This document shows, piece by piece, positions 1 through 8,027 of a stretch of DNA of 64,000 bases (positions within the stretch are counted from its first letter, which is position 1; every line of letters starts with the position of its first letter). This DNA is from HGM13006 sp900757695. GTDB taxonomy: Bacteria; Bacillota; Clostridia; Oscillospirales; Oscillospiraceae. The stretch covers positions 1 to 64,000 of the forward strand of contig CAUHNW010000014.1 of NCBI GenBank assembly GCA_959607825.1. The letters are read 5' to 3'. Under the pieces are notes generated by a model. The model was not told where the DNA came from. It made no database searches and worked only from the letters and a program-made list of their open reading frames with translations. Both the position numbers and the translations under genes were made by a program.

Positions 1-1
1 G

Positions 2-49
2 GGAATTGTAATTGATGGTGAAGGTTCAAAGGTTATTTGCAAAGACTAA
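2..49 (+). CDS. C-terminal tail of a gene cut by the window edge
   Basis: A reading frame enters from the left edge and ends at TAA 47-49. It encodes only about 15 visible residues (ending VICKD). Nothing can be said about function. The frame could also be open by chance. Confidence 0.25.
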   Translation, partial: GIVIDGEGSKVICKD

Positions 50-89
50 TTTAAAAATTCCAGTTTAACGAACAGGAGATGATGAACGC

Positions 90-299
90 ATGAAAATCCT
101 ACATGAACTTTCTTGGCTATGGGAAACGCTGGGCATTGCGCTTGTTGCTGCGGCTGTCTGCATGGCTTGCGCTGCGCTGATTGGCAAGGCAGCGAAGAAG
201 AAGCTCGACAAAAAGGTGTTGGCGGTCGTAGGGGCAGCGGCATTTGTGGGCGCGATTCTGGCGGTCATTCTGATCGCCCGGACACCGATGCCGCTTTGA
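90..299 (+). CDS. Small two-helix membrane protein, unknown function
   Basis: This 69-residue protein has two hydrophobic segments (about residues 13-33 and 43-65) separated by a short lysine-rich loop containing KAAKKKLDKK, so it is probably a small inner-membrane hairpin protein. An AGGAG lies at 74-78, 11 bases before the ATG. It sits directly ahead of the Y-family polymerase gene in what appears to be mobile-element debris and may be a cargo gene of that element. I do not recognise the family. Function is unknown, and a coding role rests only on the ribosome binding site and the membrane-protein composition. Confidence 0.5.
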   Translation: MKILHELSWLWETLGIALVAAAVCMACAALIGKAAKKKLDKKVLAVVGAAAFVGAILAVILIARTPMPL

Positions 300-371
300 T
301 AGGACGGAGGACTTGATTGGCAGCGCATAAGCTCCTGCTTTTATACATTGCGGGAAGGAGGACAGCCGAAA

Positions 372-1880
372 ATGAAAGACAAAACCTATATCGCAATCGA
401 CCTGAAATCTTTCTACGCCTCCGTGGAGTGCCGGGAGCGCGGCTTAGATCCTCTGGACACAAATCTCGTTGTCGCGGATGAGAGCCGGACGGACAAGACT
501 ATCTGCCTTGCCGTTACACCCTCTCTCAAAAGCTACGGTATCTCCGGACGCGGACGGCTGTTTGAAGTCAAGCAGCGTGTGAAGGAAGCGAATGCCGGAC
601 GGCAGCACGACGCGCCGGGACACAGGCTGGACGGCACATCACACTTCTTCTCGGAGCTGCAAGCAAACCCGTCTCTGGCGATTGACTTCATCATCGCGCC
701 GCCTCGGATGGCGTACTACATGGAGTACAGCACCCGCATCTATCAGGTTTATCTCAAGTATATTGCCCCGGAAGATATTGTGGTCTACTCCATCGACGAG
801 GTGTTCATGGACGTGACGGACTACCTGAATACCTACAAGCTCTCGGCACATGACCTCGCCATGAAGATCATCCTCGATGTGCTTGAAACAACCGGCATCA
901 CAGCAACCGCAGGAATCGGCACGAATCTTTTCCTCTGCAAAGTGGCAATGGACATTGTGGCGAAACACATCCCTGCCGACAAGAACGGCGTCCGAATAGC
1001 CGAACTGGATGAAATGAAGTTCCGGCATGAGCTTTGGACACATCAGCCCCTCACGGACTTCTGGCGTGTAGGTCGAGGTATTGCCAAGAAACTTGAGCAG
1101 AACGGAATGTTCACCATGGGTGATGTCGCCCTCTGTTCTGAGCGGAACGAGGACCTGCTTTACAAGTTGTTCGGCAAGAATGCGGAATTGCTCATCGACC
1201 ATGCGTGGGGCTGGGAGCCTACGACCATTGAAGCGATCAAGGCATACCGTCCCAGCTCCAACAGCCTCAGTTCCGGTCAGGTATTGCACTGCCCATACGA
1301 GACGGATAAAGCAAAGCTGGTTGTGCGGGAAATGACGGATTTGCTTGTGCTGGACTTGGTGGACAAGGGGCTTGTCACTGATCAGATGGTTCTCACCGTT
1401 GGTTATGATATTGAGAACCTGACCGTTCCGGCACGACGGGCAAAGTATCACGGCGCTATTGAGACGGATCACCATGGAAGGCAAATTCCAAAACAGGCGC
1501 ACGGCTCTATCAACCTCGATGGTCACACATCATCTACCCGCAAAATAATGTGTGCTGTGTCAGAACTCTTCGACCGGATCGTGGACAAGAATCTGCTTGT
1601 CCGCCGTATGTACGTTGTTGCAAATCATGTCCTGCCGGAAGCCGATGCTCCGAAGAACAATGACGGCGTTGTCCAGCTCGACCTCTTCACTGACTATGCC
1701 GCCGAAGAGGGAAAGCAGAAAGCTGAGGACGCTGCATTGGAGCGTGAGCGGAAAATACAAGCCGCCACGCTTGCGATCAAAAAGAAGTACGGCAAGAATG
1801 CCATCCTCAAGGCGATGAATCTTGAAGAAGGCGCAACTGCCAAAGACCGTAATGCGCAGATCGGCGGGCATAAGGCATGA
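372..1880 (+). CDS. Y-family DNA polymerase (UmuC/DinB-like), mobile-element type
   Basis: This 502-residue protein is an error-prone translesion polymerase of the UmuC/DinB superfamily. The first catalytic aspartate is D10 in AIDLKSFYASVEC. The second carboxylate pair is D142-E143 in VYSIDEVFMDV. A helix-hairpin-helix and little-finger region follow (for example WRVGRGIAKKLEQNGMFTMGDVA). The start ATG at 372 is chosen because AAGGAGG (355-361) lies 10 bases upstream. This subtype, with APPRMAYYMEYSTRIY, is common on integrative elements of Firmicutes, where it is usually paired with a YolD-like gene. Here the YolD homologue is separated from it by an XRE regulator and is itself broken, so the cassette is probably a decaying remnant. 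The polymerase frame looks intact. Its likely role is DNA-damage tolerance. Confidence 0.88.
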   Translation: MKDKTYIAIDLKSFYASVECRERGLDPLDTNLVVADESRTDKTICLAVTPSLKSYGISGRGRLFEVKQRVKEANAGRQHDAPGHRLDGTSHFFSELQANPSLAIDFIIAPPRMAYYMEYSTRIYQVYLKYIAPEDIVVYSIDEVFMDVTDYLNTYKLSAHDLAMKIILDVLETTGITATAGIGTNLFLCKVAMDIVAKHIPADKNGVRIAELDEMKFRHELWTHQPLTDFWRVGRGIAKKLEQNGMFTMGDVALCSERNEDLLYKLFGKNAELLIDHAWGWEPTTIEAIKAYRPSSNSLSSGQVLHCPYETDKAKLVVREMTDLLVLDLVDKGLVTDQMVLTVGYDIENLTVPARRAKYHGAIETDHHGRQIPKQAHGSINLDGHTSSTRKIMCAVSELFDRIVDKNLLVRRMYVVANHVLPEADAPKNNDGVVQLDLFTDYAAEEGKQKAEDAALERERKIQAATLAIKKKYGKNAILKAMNLEEGATAKDRNAQIGGHKA

Positions 1881-2013
1881 AGGATCAAACAAATCGGGAC
1901 TGTGCAGGTTCTTATATTTGGTTATGTCAATGTGTCACATACACGGAAAATGCGTTTCGCTGCCTGTGGGTAATGCATTCGCTGTTTGCGGGGAGGAATT
2001 TTTGCGAAAGCCG

Positions 2014-2022
2014 TGCTATACT
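2014..2022 (+). promoter_or_regulatory. Extended -10 promoter candidate for the XRE gene
   Basis: TG-C-TATACT forms an extended -10 element 22 bases before the XRE start codon. No convincing -35 is seen. The position would allow the regulator to be transcribed independently of the upstream polymerase gene. Confidence 0.4.
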
Positions 2023-2043
2023 TATCTTCGGAGGTACATAAAA

Positions 2044-2583
2044 ATGGATCAAATAAAGATAGGAAAATTTATCGCTGCTCTGCGGAAAGAGAAAGGATTG
2101 ACGCAGGAACAGCTCGGAGAAAAGCTCGACGTTACCAACAAAACCATTTCTCGTTGGGAGAACGGCAACTATATGCCCGATGTTGAAATGCTGATACTGC
2201 TGTCAAAAGAATTCGGTGTAAGTATTAACGAGCTTATAAGCGGAGAACGGCTTTTAGCGGAGGACTTCAAAAAAGCCGCCGACAATAATCTTGTTGCGGC
2301 ACTGAACAACAGCACATTTACGCTGAAAGAAAAGATAGCATTTTTTAAGAGGAAATGGCTGCACGAACATATTTCAACTATCGTCCTGTGCGTTGTGGCG
2401 TGGATAGGCGTTATAATATGGACAGCGGTGAAATTGCGAGGCAGCGACTCTTATCCGCTTTTGGGTGCAATAGGCAGTATGCTTGCTATACTTTTCTATG
2501 TGGTACTGTATAATCGTATGATGGTATATGTGGAGAACCACGCATATCAGAATCCCAACAACGAAGAGATGAATAAGAAATAA
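2044..2583 (+). CDS. XRE-family transcriptional regulator with C-terminal membrane segments
   Basis: This 179-residue protein has an N-terminal helix-turn-helix of the Xre/Cro type at residues 5-60 (KIGKFIAALRKEKGLTQEQL, then TNKTISRWENGNYMPDVEML). A charged linker follows, then two hydrophobic segments at about residues 112-134 and 141-160. The HTH-plus-TM arrangement is common in Firmicutes and may link DNA binding to a membrane signal, although the ligand is unknown. The ATG at 2044 is preceded by GGAGG (2030-2034) at 9 bases. An upstream in-frame extension has no comparable ribosome binding site. It sits between the polymerase gene and the yolD fragment, an insertion relative to the usual adjacent pair. 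Confidence 0.82.
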   Translation: MDQIKIGKFIAALRKEKGLTQEQLGEKLDVTNKTISRWENGNYMPDVEMLILLSKEFGVSINELISGERLLAEDFKKAADNNLVAALNNSTFTLKEKIAFFKRKWLHEHISTIVLCVVAWIGVIIWTAVKLRGSDSYPLLGAIGSMLAILFYVVLYNRMMVYVENHAYQNPNNEEMNKK

Positions 2584-2613
2584 ATCCCCGGTTATCTGGA
2601 AGGGAGATGCAAA

Positions 2614-3081
2614 ATGCGCACGAGCAACAAATACGATGAGATTCTGTCTCTTCCTCACCACGTCTCCAAGACGCGACCACAGATGCCGATGTCAGATCGA
2701 GCAGCGCAGTTTGCTCCCTTCGCCGCCCTCACGGGCTACGACTCCGCCATCAAGGAAACCGGGCGTCTGACCGACGAAAAGATTGAGCTTGACGAGGAAG
2801 CTCTGACTGCATTGGATATGAAGTATCAGCTTCTCATGGATGTCTTTGATGATGCGCCGGAGGTCACCATTACCTTCTTCCAACCTGATGAGCGGAAGGC
2901 TGGCGGAAAATATGCCTCACAGGTTGGCGTCCCTGCATTGGCGAGACCATCTTCGACCTTTCAACAGATTGAGGTCGTATTGCCTGAATTAAGTATTCAG
3001 AAACGTGTTGTCGAGATTATTTCCACAATCCAAAAAAAGATTGCGAACAATCAAGAGCTAAACGATAATTTAGCGGCTTAG
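2614..3081 (+). CDS. Chimeric ORF: YolD-like N-terminus fused to an HsdS C-terminal fragment
   Basis: The first 105 or so residues of this 155-residue product resemble YolD-like proteins (MSDRAAQFAPFAALTGYDSA, then DDAPEVTITFFQPDERKAGG), which normally accompany UmuC-type polymerases. After GGKYASQVG the YolD sequence stops. The rest (PSSTFQQIEVVLPELSIQKR, then VVEIISTIQKK) matches the end of a type I restriction specificity subunit HsdS: the target-recognition exit followed by the conserved coiled-coil segment. The junction is near 2920-2935. The HsdS part also lacks the usual tail. The most economical reading is a recombination or deletion scar joining two mobile-element genes in frame. A functional protein is unlikely but cannot be excluded, since a GGAAGGGAG ribosome binding site precedes the start. 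Confidence 0.72.
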   Translation: MRTSNKYDEILSLPHHVSKTRPQMPMSDRAAQFAPFAALTGYDSAIKETGRLTDEKIELDEEALTALDMKYQLLMDVFDDAPEVTITFFQPDERKAGGKYASQVGVPALARPSSTFQQIEVVLPELSIQKRVVEIISTIQKKIANNQELNDNLAA

Positions 3082-3121
3082 AGCTGGATGGTGGAGACAT
3101 CAATCTCGCCGGACATCAGCT

Positions 3122-3727
3122 TTGGCAAGAGACTACCACTACTTCCATCATCATCCTCAGGCAGATCTGTACGTCAAGCCATCGAACTACGAGCAGAAAA
3201 AGCATAAGAAATACAGGACAGACATCAGCCGCAGAGAGAATATGGAATATAACCCTGAAACGGATACCTATACCTGTTCTCAGGGCAGGCTGCTCCATAA
3301 GACAGGCACGCGCAATGTCAAAACTTCCACAGGGTACGTCAGCGAGAAAACGGTATATGAGTGCGCCGACTGTACCGGCTGCCCCTGCAAGGAGAAATGC
3401 ATCCGTTCAAAAAGCAAAGTGCCCCGGGAACAGCGAAGGAAGCATCTGGAAGTATCCGAATATTTTGCCGATCAGCGTCAAGCAATGGAGAAGAAAATTT
3501 CCACAGGGATCGGAAAGCAGCTTCGCATGAACCGTTCCATCCAGGCAGAGGGAATGTTTGCCTATGTGAAAACCGATCTTCAGTTCCGCCGTTTCATGCT
3601 TCGCGGAGCAGAAAAGGTCGGGGCAGAGTGGACGCTGTTGGCAATGGCATATAACATTCTGCGAATGCACCATAAAGCGCAAAACGGACGGTTGGGAACC
3701 CACCTGTTTGCAATGAAGGAAAAATGA
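3122..3727 (+). pseudogene. IS1182-type transposase, 3' half only
   Basis: About 190 residues resemble the C-terminal half of IS1182-family DDE transposases: KPSNYEQKKHKKYRTDISRR, then a Cys-rich segment (CADCTGCPCKEKC), then NRSIQAEGMFAYVKTDLQFR and WTLLAMAYNILRMHHK. Full-length members have roughly 450-550 residues, so the N-terminal half with the first catalytic aspartates is missing. Homology starts around 3140-3170. The ATG at 3122 lies in non-transposase sequence and is probably not a true start. No ribosome binding site is seen. The gene runs into a hairpin terminator and the IS right end at about 3896. Confidence 0.8.
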
Positions 3728-3765
3728 AATAGTTTTCCACAAGTTTCAGCAAAGAACAGAAAAAA

Positions 3766-3818
3766 CGCAACAATTTTGAAAGGATGCAATGCCTTTCTGA
3801 ATTGTTGCGCTCTTTTTT
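3766..3818 (+). terminator. Rho-independent terminator downstream of the transposase fragment
   Basis: An 18-base inverted repeat (3766-3783 / 3792-3809, with one internal mismatch pair) is followed by a T-rich run at 3811-3818. Confidence 0.8.
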
Positions 3819-3854
3819 AGAACGATTTCGTTGCTCTTCCGCAATTTTCTGAGG

Positions 3855-3896
3855 AGAGGCTGCCTCAATGTGCTTTTATCATTTTGAGACAGCCCC
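3855..3896 (+). repeat. Right end of an IS1182-like element (terminal inverted repeat)
   Basis: The segment TCATTTTGAGACAGCCCC (3879-3896) is the reverse complement of GGGGCTGTCTCAAAATGA, the kind of end seen on IS1182/IS1380-like elements. A subterminal imperfect copy, GAGGCTGCCTCAA (3855-3867), can pair with it and the hairpin is followed by Ts, so the end may also terminate transcription. No matching left end is present, consistent with a truncated element. Confidence 0.6.
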
Positions 3897-3972
3897 TTTT
3901 TGCGGAGAAAAAACATTTTTTCAAAATAAAACGGAAATTATCGACCGAATCTACCATAAAACGCATAAATGA

Positions 3973-4001
3973 TTGCATTTCTAAGGAGCCTGTGATACAC
4001 T
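3973..4001 (+). promoter_or_regulatory. Promoter for the NSS transporter
   Basis: TTGCAT (3973-3978), a 17-base spacer and TACACT (3996-4001), with a TG one base upstream of the -10 (extended -10). It lies just outside the IS end. The rest of the 3731-4043 gap contains only the terminator and the IS end. Confidence 0.6.
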
Positions 4002-4043
4002 GATAGTTGTCTGACTTTGGAGTATACAATAGGAGAGAAGTAT

Positions 4044-5417
4044 ATGAAAGAACGTAATCACAAGCGGAGCACCTTCTCCGGGAAGATCGGGTTTGTACTT
4101 TCTGCGGCTGGTGCATCGGTAGGACTGGGAAATATCTGGCGTTTCCCCTATCTGGCGGCCAAGTACGGCGGGGGAATTTTCCTGCTGGTTTATATCATTC
4201 TGGCCCTGACCTTTGGCTATGCCATGATTATGGCGGAGACGTCACTGGGACGAATGACCGGGAAGAGCCCGGTGGGCGCCTATCAGAGCTTTGGAACGTC
4301 CAAATGGCTGTCCGCAGGGGGATGGATCAATGCGGTGATCCCAATTCTGATCGTGCCCTATTATTCTGTTATCGGCGGCTGGGTCATCAAATATCTGGTG
4401 GAGTATATTCTGGGTCATGGAAGCGATCTGGCAGCAGACGGCTATTTTTCTGCTTTTATTTCCAGCGGGTTATCCACTGAGGTTTGTTTTGTGATTTTTG
4501 CGCTGTTTACCCTGTCCATTATCTATGCCGGTGTGCGCAATGGCATTGAGCGGGTATCCAAGCTGATGATGCCTGTGCTGGTGGTGCTTTCGGTTGTAAT
4601 TGCCATCTATTCCATCAGCCGTCCGGGTGCAATGGAGGGTGTCAAATACTTTTTGGTACCCAATCCTGCAAACTTCTCATGGATGACGGTCGTGTCTGCC
4701 ATGGGACAGGTGTTCTACTCTCTTTCTATCGCCATGGGCATCCTGGTCACCTTTGGCTCCTATATGAAAAAGGACATCTCCATTGAGGGCTCTACCCGGA
4801 ACGTAGAGGTTTTTGATACGGCAATTGCCATTATGGCGGGGCTGATGATTATCCCGGCGGTATTTGCCTTCTCCGGCGGGGACTCCGGCACGCTGAATGC
4901 CGGCCCTTCTCTGATGTTTATTACGATTCCCAAGGTCTTTGACAGCATGGGAATGGGAACCTTTGTAGGGATCCTGTTCTTCCTGCTGGTACTGTTCGCT
5001 GCTGTGACCAGTTCCATTGCGCTGACAGAAAGCGCGGTTTCCACCTTTGAGGATGAATTTGGCTGGGGACGAAAAAAGGCTACGGTCATTATCGGTGTCG
5101 TGATGCTGGCGCTGGGCAGCCTGTCTTCGCTGGGCTACGGGCCGCTGGCGGGCATTGAGATTATCGGAATGCAGTTTCTGGATTTCTTTGATTTCCTGAC
5201 CAACTCCGTTATGATGCCCATTGCGGCCATTGCCACCTGTCTGTTGGTGTCCCGTGTCATCGGCGTCGAGGGAATCGAGCAGGAGGTACTGGAGGAGGGG
5301 GGCACCTTCCGACGCAAGAAGGTTTTCAATGTGATGATCCGGTACATTTGTCCCATTTTTGCGATCATTATTCTGATCAGCTCTGTGGCCAACGCCTTCG
5401 GCTGGATCGCAATGTAA
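4044..5417 (+). CDS. Sodium-dependent transporter of the NSS (SNF) family
   Basis: This 457-residue polytopic membrane protein belongs to the neurotransmitter:sodium symporter family, which in bacteria includes the tryptophan/hydrophobic amino acid transporters TnaT and MhsT. The TM1 signature GASVGLGNIWRFPYLAAKYG (residues 23-42) holds the unwound helix that binds Na+ and substrate. About 11-12 hydrophobic segments follow, and the length fits the bacterial members. The start at 4044 is supported by AGGAGAG at 4031-4037. It has its own promoter, and a gap and separate promoter isolate it from the next gene. The substrate is probably an amino acid but cannot be read from sequence alone. Confidence 0.9.
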   Translation: MKERNHKRSTFSGKIGFVLSAAGASVGLGNIWRFPYLAAKYGGGIFLLVYIILALTFGYAMIMAETSLGRMTGKSPVGAYQSFGTSKWLSAGGWINAVIPILIVPYYSVIGGWVIKYLVEYILGHGSDLAADGYFSAFISSGLSTEVCFVIFALFTLSIIYAGVRNGIERVSKLMMPVLVVLSVVIAIYSISRPGAMEGVKYFLVPNPANFSWMTVVSAMGQVFYSLSIAMGILVTFGSYMKKDISIEGSTRNVEVFDTAIAIMAGLMIIPAVFAFSGGDSGTLNAGPSLMFITIPKVFDSMGMGTFVGILFFLLVLFAAVTSSIALTESAVSTFEDEFGWGRKKATVIIGVVMLALGSLSSLGYGPLAGIEIIGMQFLDFFDFLTNSVMMPIAAIATCLLVSRVIGVEGIEQEVLEEGGTFRRKKVFNVMIRYICPIFAIIILISSVANAFGWIAM

Positions 5418-5543
5418 GCGACAGCGGCATCCATGCTTGTGGGTGCCGCTTCGATGTTTTTTATGTGGAGTTTTACGGCATGTTCCATGGTGTGCATAAT
5501 TTTCATAAAAGCCTTTTTGGGACTTTCTTTGTGCGGAGAACTG

Positions 5544-5552
5544 TGCTATAAT
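5544..5552 (+). promoter_or_regulatory. Extended -10 promoter for the sulfatase-fold gene
   Basis: TG-C-TATAAT at 5544-5552. It lies upstream of the start at 5583 but inside a longer in-frame extension, so it argues against translation from more upstream start codons. Confidence 0.6.
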
Positions 5553-5582
5553 ACCTCAGGTTTTACACAAAAATTACGGGAA

Positions 5583-7397
5583 ATGGTGAACAGAATGAAC
5601 GAACAGATCAATGAAGCCACTGAGGTGTCCAAGTCCTCGGCGGAGACAGCGGCTGCTGAGGAAAAATCTAAGGAACCGCCAAAAAAGAAAAAAGGGAAGT
5701 TCGGAAGTAGAGCTGCTGCGGCGCTGATTGTGACACTGGCACTGAGCTTTCTGGTGGCGCTCTACGCCCCGTTGGAACTCTATTTTACCAATGTCAGTGA
5801 GTTCCCGTTTGACTTTTACACGCTGTGTCCGGTACTGCTGAAGCTGTTTGTGCTGATATTTGCCGCAGGACTGGCTGGATTCGGAATATGCTATGTGCTG
5901 TATGACAGGCTCTTTGATGTGGCACTGGTGGGGGCAGGCGTTGTCTATGTAATCGCCTATGTCCATGGCATGTTTCTGGCGGGAAATCTGCCGCCTCTGG
6001 ACGGCACTGCCTATTCTTGGGGAGATTATGGCAAGGAGAGCATAATATCGCTGGTGATTTGCGCAGTTATTTTTGTACTGGCGGTATTGCTGACCCGCTT
6101 CCTCCATATGGCGAAAATGCGGAAGATCATTTCCGGCGTGACTGCATTCTTTACGGCCATCCTGCTGGTGACACTGGTAACGGTGGGGGTTCAGTATGAC
6201 GGTCTCCAGAAGAAGCCGCAGGAGGTTATTACCACAAACAATGAATTACAGATGTCAGAAGAGCAGAATATGGTGATTTTTCTGCTGGACGCTGTGGATT
6301 CGTGGACCTTCAGCGCACTGATGAATGATTCCGATCCGCAGTTTGCGGATGTACTGGAGGACTTTACATATTACCCCAACACAGTGGGGTCGTATGCCTT
6401 TACGCAATTCTCGATTCCGTATATTTTAACCGGAGAAAAATTTCTCAATCAGACTGATTTTTGGAGTTATTCTCACGAAGCAATGAAAAAATCCCCGCTG
6501 CTCAATGAGCTGAAGGAGAAAAACTATAGGGTAAGCATGTACGAGCCGGATCTTATTTGCGATACAGATCAGATGGATGACTTTGACAACGTGGAGAAGG
6601 CGGGCTTGCGATTCAAAAGCTTCTCGGGTATCGTCAAGGAAGAGATCAAGCTGGTTTGGTTCAAGTATGCGCCCTACCCGGTCAAGCGCTTTGCAAAGGT
6701 AGATATGAGTGCTTTTTCGGGTCTGGTTGAACCCAGAAGTGATTCCGAGCTCTATTCTTATTATAACTTTGATGTCTATCCGGATCTCAAGGAGAATGAA
6801 GTAACGACGATTTCGGATAAGTGCTTTAAGTTCTTCCATCTGGAGGGGGCACATGTACCGTTCCGTTATGATGAGAACATGAACGTCATCGATTCTGCCA
6901 ACGGCTCCTACGATCAAAGTGTGGAGGCTTCCGTAACAATACTCAAGACGTATCTGGATAAGCTCAAAAAGGCGGGCGTCTATGATAATACCGCAATTGT
7001 AGTTATGGCGGATCATGGTTATGGTGAGCACTGGACAGATGGGCTCAAGGGCCGTTCCAATCCGCTCCTGGCGGTGAAAGGAATTGGAGAGAGCCACGAT
7101 ATGCAGATCTCTCAGGCACCGATCAGCTATGAGGATCTTCAGGATGCATTCCATATGCTGCTCAATGGATCCAATTCTACAGAGGTCTTTACTGCACAGG
7201 AGGGGGATACTCGGGTTCGTACCTTCATGTATTACCACTATCTGAAGGAAGACCATATGGAGGAGTATGAGCAGACAGGAGACGCATGGGACGAAAACGC
7301 ATTGGTTCCCACCGGCCGTGTGTTTGAGGCAGGGCAGGGCCTTGTAACGGATGATGCGAATGCCAGCCCGTCTCCCAGCCCCTCAGCAAAGCACTAA
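5583..7397 (+). CDS. Membrane-anchored sulfatase/phosphoethanolamine-transferase-like protein
   Basis: This protein of about 604 residues has a charged cytoplasmic N-terminus (EEKSKEPPKKKKGKFG), about five TM helices in the first 210 residues, and then an extracellular alkaline-phosphatase/sulfatase-superfamily domain. Visible motifs are FLLDAVDSWTF (first metal ligand region), GSYAFTQFSIPYILTG (likely nucleophile Thr) and VVMADHGYGEH (metal-binding Asp-His). The layout resembles LTA synthases and other glycopolymer-modifying transferases that act on the outer membrane face. The C-terminus ends in an Ser/Pro-rich tail. The start is uncertain between ATG 5583 and ATG 5595. Neither has a strong ribosome binding site, but both follow the promoter. 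It could add a phospho-head-group to an envelope polymer; the substrate is unknown. Confidence 0.75.
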   Translation: MVNRMNEQINEATEVSKSSAETAAAEEKSKEPPKKKKGKFGSRAAAALIVTLALSFLVALYAPLELYFTNVSEFPFDFYTLCPVLLKLFVLIFAAGLAGFGICYVLYDRLFDVALVGAGVVYVIAYVHGMFLAGNLPPLDGTAYSWGDYGKESIISLVICAVIFVLAVLLTRFLHMAKMRKIISGVTAFFTAILLVTLVTVGVQYDGLQKKPQEVITTNNELQMSEEQNMVIFLLDAVDSWTFSALMNDSDPQFADVLEDFTYYPNTVGSYAFTQFSIPYILTGEKFLNQTDFWSYSHEAMKKSPLLNELKEKNYRVSMYEPDLICDTDQMDDFDNVEKAGLRFKSFSGIVKEEIKLVWFKYAPYPVKRFAKVDMSAFSGLVEPRSDSELYSYYNFDVYPDLKENEVTTISDKCFKFFHLEGAHVPFRYDENMNVIDSANGSYDQSVEASVTILKTYLDKLKKAGVYDNTAIVVMADHGYGEHWTDGLKGRSNPLLAVKGIGESHDMQISQAPISYEDLQDAFHMLLNGSNSTEVFTAQEGDTRVRTFMYYHYLKEDHMEEYEQTGDAWDENALVPTGRVFEAGQGLVTDDANASPSPSPSAKH

Positions 7398-7420
7398 GGA
7401 TGGCTGAGTAATCCTGATAT

Positions 7421-7458
7421 GCCGCAGGCAGAGCATGTCTCTGCCTGCGGCGGCTTTT
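7421..7458 (+). terminator. Terminator after the sulfatase-fold gene
   Basis: A perfect 13-base stem (7421-7433 / 7439-7451) with a 5-base loop is followed by GGCTTTTTC. Confidence 0.85.
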
Positions 7459-7472
7459 TCCGTGGGTTTTTC

Positions 7473-7501
7473 TTGACAGAAAACCTGTAATTTGCTATTC
7501 T
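7473..7501 (+). promoter_or_regulatory. Strong promoter for the small secreted protein
   Basis: Consensus TTGACA (7473-7478), 17-base spacer, TATTCT (7496-7501), with TG one base upstream of the -10. The predicted transcript start is only about 12-15 bases before the start codon. Confidence 0.75.
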
Positions 7502-7520
7502 TTCTGGGCGAGGTGAGAGA

Positions 7521-7943
7521 ATGTCCCGGGTCATGCGCTTTTTCTGCTGGCTGATGGCGCTGGCAGTGCTGCTTTCAGGAATGTGCTTTGAGAAGATCAA
7601 GGCAGATTCCATTTTGCGCTGCCCGGAATTCTCTGCTGCACGGGAAGTGTTGGAATATACCACAGAGTCAGAGCCAGCAGCATCTGCGGAAATGGAATTT
7701 CTTCCGCAGGTGACCTGCAATACACATTCTGAGGGAAATGTGCAGGAAGAGGCACCTGCGCCCCAGCAGAGCCCTGCCCATTGCGGCAATATACATCCGG
7801 CGATGCTCTTACATACCGCTCGCTGGTTTGGGCCCACACTGAAAAATCGTTATGAGGAAATCCTGCGAGGTGTCTGCTGGAGCTTTATTGTCAGCTATAT
7901 CCAGTGTCAGGGCGGGACGATGCCGGATTCGATTGATATTTGA
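7521..7943 (+). CDS. Putative secreted protein, unknown family
   Basis: This 140-residue product begins with a signal-peptide-like segment (MSRVMRFFCWLMALAVLLSG, residues 1-20) followed by a polar, acidic middle (TESEPAASAEMEFL) and scattered cysteines at residues 9, 22, 34, 66 and 88 and near the C-terminus. A second moderately hydrophobic stretch (GVCWSFIVSYIQ) lies near the end. It has an unusually good private promoter and a GAGGTGAGA ribosome binding site, flanked by terminators, so it is a single-gene transcript. I do not recognise any family. An exported small protein is the best description. Confidence 0.55.
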   Translation: MSRVMRFFCWLMALAVLLSGMCFEKIKADSILRCPEFSAAREVLEYTTESEPAASAEMEFLPQVTCNTHSEGNVQEEAPAPQQSPAHCGNIHPAMLLHTARWFGPTLKNRYEEILRGVCWSFIVSYIQCQGGTMPDSIDI

Positions 7944-7950
7944 AACGATA

Positions 7951-7978
7951 CAGCATGCCAGTGGGTATGCTGCGCTTT
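7951..7978 (+). terminator. Weak terminator-like hairpin
   Basis: CAGCATGCC and GGGTATGCTG (7951-7972) can form an 8-9 base stem with one mismatch, followed by CGCTTTT. It lies just after the secreted-protein gene. Confidence 0.45.
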
Positions 7979-7982
7979 TCTG

Positions 7983-7998
7983 CGGCCAAATTTGGCCG
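7983..7998. promoter_or_regulatory. 16-base perfect palindrome upstream of the permease (candidate operator)
   Basis: CGGCCAAATTTGGCCG is a perfect palindrome 30 bases before the GTG start of the anion permease and 17 bases ahead of its ribosome binding site. It has no T-tract, so it is more likely a protein-binding site or translation-modulating hairpin than a terminator. Confidence 0.45.
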
Positions 7999-8027
7999 GA
8001 TATATCAATTGAATTGGAGGCATTTTT

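Noticed and set aside
3122..3160. ATG at 3122 as a true transposase start
   Set aside because: The first dozen residues are not transposase-like, there is no ribosome binding site, and homology begins in the middle of the family. The gene is treated as a fragment.
5433..5582. Upstream in-frame extension of the sulfatase-fold gene
   Set aside because: The extended -10 promoter at 5544-5552 lies within it, so those codons would not be in the mRNA.
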